From assembly GCF_036370855.1 (NCBI RefSeq), contig NC_088103.1, positions 9,425,404 through 9,489,403 of the forward strand: a DNA stretch of 64,000 nt, in the 5' to 3' direction. The position numbers were made by a program, and so were the translations under genes. The DNA comes from Dromaius novaehollandiae. Its lineage: Eukaryota; Chordata; Aves; Casuariiformes; Dromaiidae. Under the pieces are notes generated by a model. That model was given only the letters and a program-made list of their open reading frames with translations. It was not told the DNA's origin and searched no databases. Of the stretch, positions 31,388-64,000 are shown piece after piece (the first letter of the stretch is position 1; every line of letters starts with the position of its first letter).

Positions 31388-33288
31388 CTTCTTCTCCCGT
31401 AGAAATCCTTGGAAGTTTGAATTCACATTTTTTTACATTTTTTCATAGATAGAAAGGGAAAATGTATCAAGGAGCCAATATTCCGCTGGCACGGGGAGCT
31501 GCACTGCGAAACCTGGGGCGGCTTGAGTTAAACCGCTGCAGCTATCAGGCGTGCGATATTTGCCTCTTGTGCGTGTGCCTTTTTTATTTTTTTTGAAATT
31601 ATTACCTATTTTTTAATGTGTTGGTGTGAAACGTGGACCGGTGCTGGGCCGGAGCAGCCTCTTGCGCTTGGGTGTTGGAGCCCTCGCGGGACGGGGCTGC
31701 GGGAGCTGCCGCCGGGGACCCGGGGTGCCGCGTGGTGCTTTTATTTGCAGCTGCTTTTTTTTTTCCAGCAATTGAAGGCAGGTGCAAAGACTGGGGAAAA
31801 AAAAAAAAAAAAAAGAAAATAAATGAAAAAAAAGAAAATAAAAGAAAACCAGCCCTAAAAGACCATTTCCATACCCGTTTGTCCCTGCCGTTCCAGTTCT
31901 GCTCAGGATAAAATCTCTCACTGGAGAGCTGGTGCCGGGGCACTCCCTAACATTTGCTTTAAAAGCAATATATTTTGGGGCTCGTTTCATTCCTGTTTGC
32001 TTTAGCAGCTGGCCAGGGGTGGACGAGACGCAGGGGGAGCGCGTGGAAACGGCGTGCGCCGTTGCAAACCCATCGCCGGGAGAGCGGCGCTGCGAAGGCA
32101 CGTGCTGGCCCGGCGCCGCCGCAAATAGCTCTGACGTAACCGTCCTTTTAAAATAATAATAATTTCCATGTTTTTATTCCTGCGATGTGCCACTGCACCA
32201 GAAAGGCCGACGAAACTCTTGGCCCTCGGCGCAGGGGGAGCATCTGTGTTTCATTTCGTAGCTGAAGAACAGTAATTAAGACGCTTTCGTGGAGCCAGGG
32301 CTCGGAAAGCTAAAAATAGCGGCGGTGCGTCCCCCTCCTCTGCCCCGCTGCCCCCCTCCACCGAAAGATAGGAGGTAGGGGAGAGCCGAGGTCTCCCGTC
32401 CCCGTCCCCTGCGTGACGAGGCCGGTCGGAGGGGCTTCTCCACCCCTGGACTAGACAACGGCAGATAATTTTCTATGCTACGCGGTGCAACGGCAGCAAA
32501 GTGGGGACGAATTTCTCTCCCCGTCTCAATGGGGAAAGCGCCCGCTGCCGCAAGGAAAGCTGGTATCCCGCGTTGAAACCCCACGTCGAAGCTGCTCTGG
32601 TGGGACGCGGACAGCGAGCAGCAGCCGCGATGGTGGGGGTGATGCTGGAGCCCGGTCTTGTGTCCCTGGGGATGGCTTAGGGAGCGCATCTCTTGGAGAA
32701 AATGGTGTTCTGGGGTCTAGGCTGAGACTGCTATTTTAGGGACAATCTGCTGGTAAAGATGTTATCTCCTGCTTTGGGAGATAGCTGTGACCCCTGGGCC
32801 TGCCTTCTCCCGTGGAAACACCCAGTGGCTTAGAAACGGATGCAAACAAGCCCCTTTCAAACGCACAAACTCAGCCCATGTAATTCATGCAATAAGGAAA
32901 AGATCGGCCAAAAAAGGACCCCAGTGCCTGGCTTCGAGCAGCAAAAAAGTACCCTTCCAGCAGAAAAAAAAACCCCGGAGCTGGGCTGTATTGCTGCTGG
33001 CTCTTCCACGTTAGCCCAAAAGCCAGGGAATGGGCCAATGTTTCTCCACCCTCCCCATCGCCCCGTATTTGCTTTGAGGTTGCAGCCTCCGAGCTGACGT
33101 CTCTGATGCTTTGGGTCGGGGGACCGCGGCTTGTCGCAAGACCTCCGCGGCTTGCTGCTTTAAACCGAGGTCGTGACGGAGGTCCCAGCTCCGCCGTGCT
33201 CTCCGGAGTTCAGCGTCGGCTCCAGCCCTTCTCCAGGTTTGATGGTAATTAGAAAGCAGGGGCTCTTTCTTGTTTTCCTATTGTTCCT

Positions 33289-33318
33289 TCCTCCTCCTCC
33301 TCCTCCTCCTCCTCCTCC
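33289..33318. repeat. (TCC)10 microsatellite
   Basis: Ten perfect TCC units inside a GC-rich intergenic segment; on the minus strand it is a GGA repeat with quadruplex potential. Confidence 0.92.
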
Positions 33319-35662
33319 CTTAGCCCTTCGGGGCTGCCAGTTGCCCCCGGCGCAGCCAAGGCTCCCGCCGGCGCGCGTCGCAGCTGAGGTTTCTCTGCAA
33401 AACGTGCTTTCTCGGCCGTTTCCGAGGAACGGTTCCTCGAAGGAGCCCGGCTTTTTCCCCATCCCTTTCCAAGCGCTCCCGCGGCAGCCGGCTGCGGGCG
33501 GTGCTGGAAGCGGCCCAAGGCGTCCGGCTAGGTCCAGCCGCCCCCGTTCCATCACCCCTGAGCTCGCTGCCGGGCTCCTCGCCCGCGCCGGGCACGGCGT
33601 TTCCCCCCCCGCCGCGGGGCCGTGCCGGCAGCCAGCCCTCTGGCTCCTCGCCTCGTTTTTCAGCTTTACGCTCGCGTTTCCCCCGCTGCCTAGTTTTCAC
33701 GGTCCGGCCTCCGCGCGGGAAGCCGGCGATAGCGAGGCGCGGCGAGGGGGGGGGACGCCGGGCACCCTCCCACCCCCAAAAACCTCCCGGGTTCGGCCCT
33801 GCGAGGCTGCCAAGGAAAACAGCTCGCAGGGGTTTGGCGATGCAGACGCAGCCAAGCGCTCCCCGAGGAAACGCTTCTGCTGAGCCTTGCAAGCGTGGCT
33901 TGCAGAAGTAAAAGAAAAGAAAGATAAGGATGTCAAGGAAAGGTAAGTAACTGCTGCGTGGGAATTGCTGCGTGGCACTTGCGAGATGCCAGATTTGTCA
34001 AGGAAGCAAAGAGGCCGTCAACCTTCAGCGGCGCGGGCTGCAAAATAGCCTGTATGGGCTCGCCGGAGGGAAGAGGGTAGGGCCCGGCGTCACGTTTCTG
34101 CTTCCCTTCTAGGTCTTGGAGAAGTGCGTTGGGAGCTGGAGTCCTCCGGAAAATCCAGGACGCGCAAGTGGGTTTTTGGGGGTACTCACTGACTGCTAAA
34201 CCTGCACTGAGGGTCTGAAGGGCTTTCGCGTTACCCTCTGCAACAAAGTCTCGTGTTAAAAATGCGGTAACGCCAACGCTTTTGGGGCCTCTTTGAAGAA
34301 AACTGCATTTGGCTTCCTAGTAGCGCCTGGCCTATTCGGTAGGTCAGCAGCAGGGCTTCGGTGGGAGCTTTCACCCGGCACGCGTAGTTACCTCGAGAAG
34401 CAAAGGCTGCAGCTCCGGGTTCGTGGGTGTTTGCACGCCAAGCACCGCGCGTGCAATGGAGCTGAGGAGCGTGCAAGCCAGGCACGCGGGGACCGGCTCT
34501 GCACGCCTGGGAAAAAACCAAAAAAACTCCCCAAAGCCTTTAACTTGTGCCCCTAGGCCTTGGTTCAGGATTAGGAAGGTTAGTTGGATTTTGGTCAATG
34601 TGTGCCACGAGCTAGGGAAAGCTGGCCGAAACAGAGAGAAGTCAGAGGACGTCAGAGGAGACCTCGGAGGCGTGCAACAACCATCTTTGCGTGTGGGAAA
34701 GGCTGCGGAAACGGCAAGATCTGCTCTCAAGCCCCCGTGAAAAATATTCAGATCAGACAGGAGGAAAAACTTCCCAAGCTGAGACTAGCAAGGCTTGGCA
34801 AAAAATGTCCCGGGGGGTTGCGGAGGCTCCCCTCGTCTTTGGAGGTCTTTAAGCGCGGATTAGAGAGCTCCGCCAGGAATGGTCCTGCCTTGGGGCAGCC
34901 AGACCAGATGACGCGCCTTTGAGCGCGCGCGCCGTGCTCCCCTGCCTCTCAGGCCGGCACTGCGCCTTTCCTCCTCTCCTCGGAGGTCGGCCTTGATGAC
35001 GGCGGCACCTTGGTGGCCCTTTCTGGTGGGCTTTTAGCAACGCTCTTAAAAATCGCCCCGGAAGGGGTGAAGCGGGGGCCGAAGCGCCTTGGGAAGGGGC
35101 CTTGCGGAGGCAGCTTGCCGACCCGTTCGGGTCGGTGCGTGGTGGGGTGGCAGGGCCTCGCTCAGGTAGGGTCCCTCGGGCAAGGCAAGGCTCTGGAAAA
35201 GGCGGTTTAGCCTGCGGGATGGATTTTTATTCTTCCGCCGTCAGTTTTCTTCAGCGCAACCTGTTGAGATGCCAATGCAGAGTGCCAGCAGAGTGGCTGC
35301 CACCGCCTTGTCCGGGACAGAGCTTTCCCCCCGGCCGGACGCTCTCCTGAAGGACTTCTTCCCAGCTTGCACGGGGTTCTCTGCCCACAGCTGTGACACT
35401 TTTGCTTTTTTGGGGGGTGCTTGTTTTACGGCGGGAGGGGGCAGCGGCTTTGGGCGCTTTCTCTCGCAGGCGTCGCCTTGCAGGAGCGAGGCGCCCCTTC
35501 CGCCACCGATGCCGCAGCAGTAAATATTTGCTGTTTTAATCTAATCGCGGCGCCGCATGGCTGAGGGATGAGGTCATGCTCATGCACCGCGGCTGCCGGC
35601 AGCCTCTCGCCAGGCCCTTTATTTTGGGGAGCGGGGGGTGGGATCTCGCTCCCTGCAAGGGC

Positions 35663-35695
35663 TATAGGTCCCCGGGGGACGCCGGGGGACCTATA
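35663..35695. repeat. Perfect 11-bp inverted repeat
   Basis: Arms TATAGGTCCCC (35,663-35,673) and GGGGACCTATA (35,685-35,695) are exact reverse complements around an 11-nt GC-rich loop. Intergenic; no T-run follows and no function is assigned. Confidence 0.85.
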
Positions 35696-37773
35696 TTTCT
35701 CCTCGACCACCCAAGCACCGCTGCAGCCCTTGGGGGAAGATGCCTCCGTCACGGATTGTGCGCAAGGATGCCCCAAGGGAGAGGATTTCTCTTGGAGAAA
35801 TTTTCTTCTTTTTTTCATAGAAACCTATTTGTTTCCTGCGATAGTTGGTCTGTTCTTAAAAAAATGGCTTTTCCCTTCAATGAGCATGTTTATAAAAAAT
35901 TGCTGTCTGGAAGAAAATCTTCCGTTTTACGGTTCTAAATGAAAATGTATTTTGAAGTGTATTATTAAGTATTAAATTGCTGCAAATTTCAATTTAGCTT
36001 TCCTAGCAAAAAAAAAAAAAAAAATCTCTTATTCGCAGCCTTTTCACTCTTTCCACCCTCCCCTTGCGCTGGGAGACGCGCGGCAGGGGAAGGAAGAAGG
36101 CTGAAGATGAGGGTGGCTTTTCCACCAACGCAAAATGTTTCTGTGCTGTTTGGGTGGGAGTGTAAGGTTTTATTTCAAGCTTCCGCCAAAAACTGCTGCG
36201 CGAATGCAGGAAGTTTAATCTGTTTTAATCTTTTTCCTAATGGGTATTTTCCTCTGCTTAACGAGCGCTATCTAACCCCTCTGGAAGGCGTTTCACAGAA
36301 AGCACAGGATGAGGCAGGGCAGGGAGGAGAGAAACCGGGAGAGGAAGCTTCCGCCGTGTTTAGCTGCGACGGTGACCACGGCTGTGTCTTCCTTTCCTTT
36401 CTAGATGGTGGTGCCTTACTAGGATTAACATAAAACCCACTTTAGTCATGGTCGTTTTAATATTTAAGGCGAGTAATGCTAGCGGATAGGGTTGATGGCA
36501 CTGCTAGGGTGATGGATCTGGGAGGGATCTCGGGGTCTTGCATTCTCACCACGTGCAGCAAGGCCTCAAAGTACCTGAAGATATTTCTTAATCATCTTTA
36601 GTGGATGAGCATTTCGTTTAGCTCTGCGTACAGGGGGAGTTGAATTTAAAGCCGTGACCGCCATCGGCAGCCAGATGCGAAGGACCTGTTCGTCGGCTCG
36701 GATGGACACGGCTGCTGCCGCTGAAGCCAACGGTTTGGTAACTTAGGGGAAGTGTTAACGGTCTGCGGGGACTGGATGAGTTCATGGATACTGCGGAGAA
36801 AGAAATGGCTTTGGCCTCTGAAAAGACTAATTAAATGATGTTTGGGGAGCTGTTCTTCACGAGTGAAATATGCTCTTCATTACACGTTTCATCATAAATC
36901 CGTTCAGTCATAATTATGCCTTGTTCCAGCTTTAATGCCCTAACGAATGCATATCTGCTGTATTTAATGCAAAGAATCTTTCACGTCTCAAGTCCCGCAT
37001 TAAATTATGTGTTGCACCATGCAACAGCACAACTACGCAGACAACGAAAAGACTCGATTTGGGGAATACGAGTCTGGTTTTCCAACGTGAAGCCCCGTTT
37101 CCCTGGTCGGCGGAAGCTCACGCGTCGCTTTTCGGGAGGCGCCTTGTGGCTTTACCTCTCGGGGCTTTTGGGGGTTGGATGGGGACCGCTGAGCCCCGGC
37201 AAGAACCGCTCTGCCGGCCCGGGGGAACGGCTCCTCGCTCGCAGCGAGCACGCGCTCCCTTCCTCCAAAAACCGTATTTCTTCTTGCCCGGAGACATTTG
37301 CCGATGAGCCCCAAGAAACGGGAGCGCCGATAACAGCCGGCGATGTTTGTTTTTCAAAGGTTTTTGTGGAGTTTATTCACCTTTGACAAGGAGTTTGGGA
37401 ATATTTTTCCCTTTGCCTCTGCCCTGCTTGCACAGCGTATCTACGTGTTGCGTACGCTGGACTATCTGCTCCTCCGCGCACCTCCGGCACGACTCCCGCT
37501 TGCAGGGCTTTGGCGATGCCCTTCGGAAAAGCGCAGCGACCCGTCTTAGGGGAGCAGGCGCCGAGGTGCCGAAACGGGGTGCTGCTGCCCCGCCGGCGCC
37601 CTGCGCCCCCCCATCTACCAAAACAAAAAAAAGGCGGGGGGCAGAAGGCAAAACCGGGCGCGAAGCCAAACAGCCGCGCGCGTTTCCAGCCCGGCCGGCC
37701 GGGGGGTGGCTGAGAAGGGACGTGCCAGGGCCGAGCGAGGGCGGCCCCGGCGCCGGGCAGGGGGCAGGGGCAG

Positions 37774-37818
37774 AGGAGGAGGAGGAGGAGGAGGAGGAGG
37801 AGGAGGAGGGGGGGGGGG
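37774..37818. repeat. (AGG)12 plus G-run
   Basis: Twelve AGG units running into about 11 consecutive G. Located about 0.5 kb upstream of the ADAMTS14 start codon; strong quadruplex and triplex potential on the + strand. Confidence 0.9.
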
Positions 37819-38147
37819 AGGAGGGCTGCTCCTCCCTCCGCGGCCCCCGCCGGGGCTCGCCTTTGTTCCGCGCCGGGCCGCCTCCCCCGTGCGGGGCCGC
37901 GCAACTTTTTTCCACTGGTCGACCAGAAAAAAAGAAAAAGAAAAAGAAAGAAGGGGGGGGGGGGAAGAAGAGAGGGGAAAAGGTGCTAAACATGCAGTAA
38001 AATTAAAAAAAAAAAAAGGATTTTTTTTTTCTTTTCTGGGGGAAAAGATTTTTACTTTTTCCGCCCCGCTGCCCCCACCCCTTCCGCGCAGACCCTGCCC
38101 CCGGCCCGCCCCGCGCACGGGGGCCGCGGGCGCCGGCGGCCCCGGCA

Positions 38148-38205
38148 GCGGCGGCGGCGGCGGCGGCCCCGGCAGCGGCAGCGGCGGCGGCGGCGGCGGC
38201 GGCGC
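38148..38205. repeat. Two CGG-repeat tracts in ADAMTS14 leader
   Basis: About 6-7 and 8 CGG units separated by a short CCCCGGCAGCGGCA spacer, ending about 100 bp before the start codon. Probably transcribed as 5'UTR (inference from position). Confidence 0.85.
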
Positions 38206-38301
38206 GGGGGGAGGCGGGCGCCGGGCGCCGCCCGCCCCGCAGCCCTCCCGCCCGCCCGCCCGCCCCGCAGCCGCCGCGCCGCGCCGCGCCGCCGGCCCCA
38301 A

Positions 38302-64000
<25,699 letters not shown>

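Larger units (their letters stand above)
27811..37600. other. Intergenic region PALD1-ADAMTS14, no gene recognised
   Basis: Both strands were read for conserved protein segments, including the MACPF/perforin type expected from human synteny; none was found. Contents: an AT/GT microsatellite at 27,962-28,010, homopolymer T and A runs (31,369-31,387; 31,797-31,814), a (TCC)10 microsatellite (33,289-33,318), GC-rich CpG-dense DNA around 33,140-33,900, an 11-bp inverted repeat (35,663-35,695), and AT-rich blocks at about 35,820-36,030 and 36,780-37,050 that could be conserved non-coding elements. Confidence 0.7.
37600..38301 (+). promoter_or_regulatory. ADAMTS14: CpG-island promoter and 5' leader of ADAMTS14
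   Basis: Extremely G+C-rich, CpG-dense DNA immediately before the start codon, with the island continuing through exons 1 and 2 to about 39,120. It holds (AGG)12 with a following G run (37,774-37,818), A/G-rich runs (37,925-37,980), an A run (38,006-38,018) and two CGG tracts (38,148-38,167; 38,181-38,205). No TATA box is evident near the leader, as usual for CpG-island promoters. The transcription start cannot be placed by eye. Confidence 0.7.

Overview
This is vertebrate nuclear DNA. Compact introns, very GC-rich coding exons, few interspersed repeats, and exons that translate to clear but diverged relatives of the human proteins suggest a sauropsid, most likely a bird. That is inference; no species call can be made from the window. 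All genes seen are spliced, single-strand (+) and eukaryotic. There is no bacterial, plasmid, phage or CRISPR content.

Layout. (1) 1-27,810: the 3' three quarters of PALD1 (paladin). Seventeen coding exons lie between 678 and 27,688, followed by a very short 3'UTR with a polyadenylation signal at 27,785. The first exon(s), including the start codon, lie upstream of the window. All exon phases join into one 773-residue open frame ending in a stop. (2) The last PALD1 intron holds a 3,139-bp pyrimidine-strand minisatellite (23,619-26,757). It is built from 258 copies of a decamer and 43 copies of a 13-mer, and it produces several spurious giant ORFs. (3) 27,811-38,301: about 10.5 kb of intergenic DNA with no recognisable gene. 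It has AT-rich blocks, microsatellites, and at its right end a G/C- and purine-rich CpG-island promoter. (4) 38,302-64,000+: the 5' half of ADAMTS14, a secreted procollagen N-propeptidase. Ten coding exons are present, covering signal peptide, prodomain, furin site, the zinc metalloprotease domain and the disintegrin-like region (527 residues). The gene runs out of the window before the first thrombospondin repeat.

The two genes are independent neighbours. Paladin is a cytoplasmic/endosomal phosphatase-like protein linked to endothelial and neural-crest signalling; ADAMTS14 acts on collagen outside the cell. The gene order PALD1-ADAMTS14 matches human 10q22, except that the perforin gene found between them in human is not seen here.

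The least ordinary items are the two-word minisatellite, the internal duplication readable in paladin, the His-less phosphatase signatures, two frame-preserving short introns, the apparent absence of PRF1, and an Asp/Gly-rich insertion plus a CGG-rich leader in ADAMTS14. I found no evidence of a previously undescribed multi-gene system.
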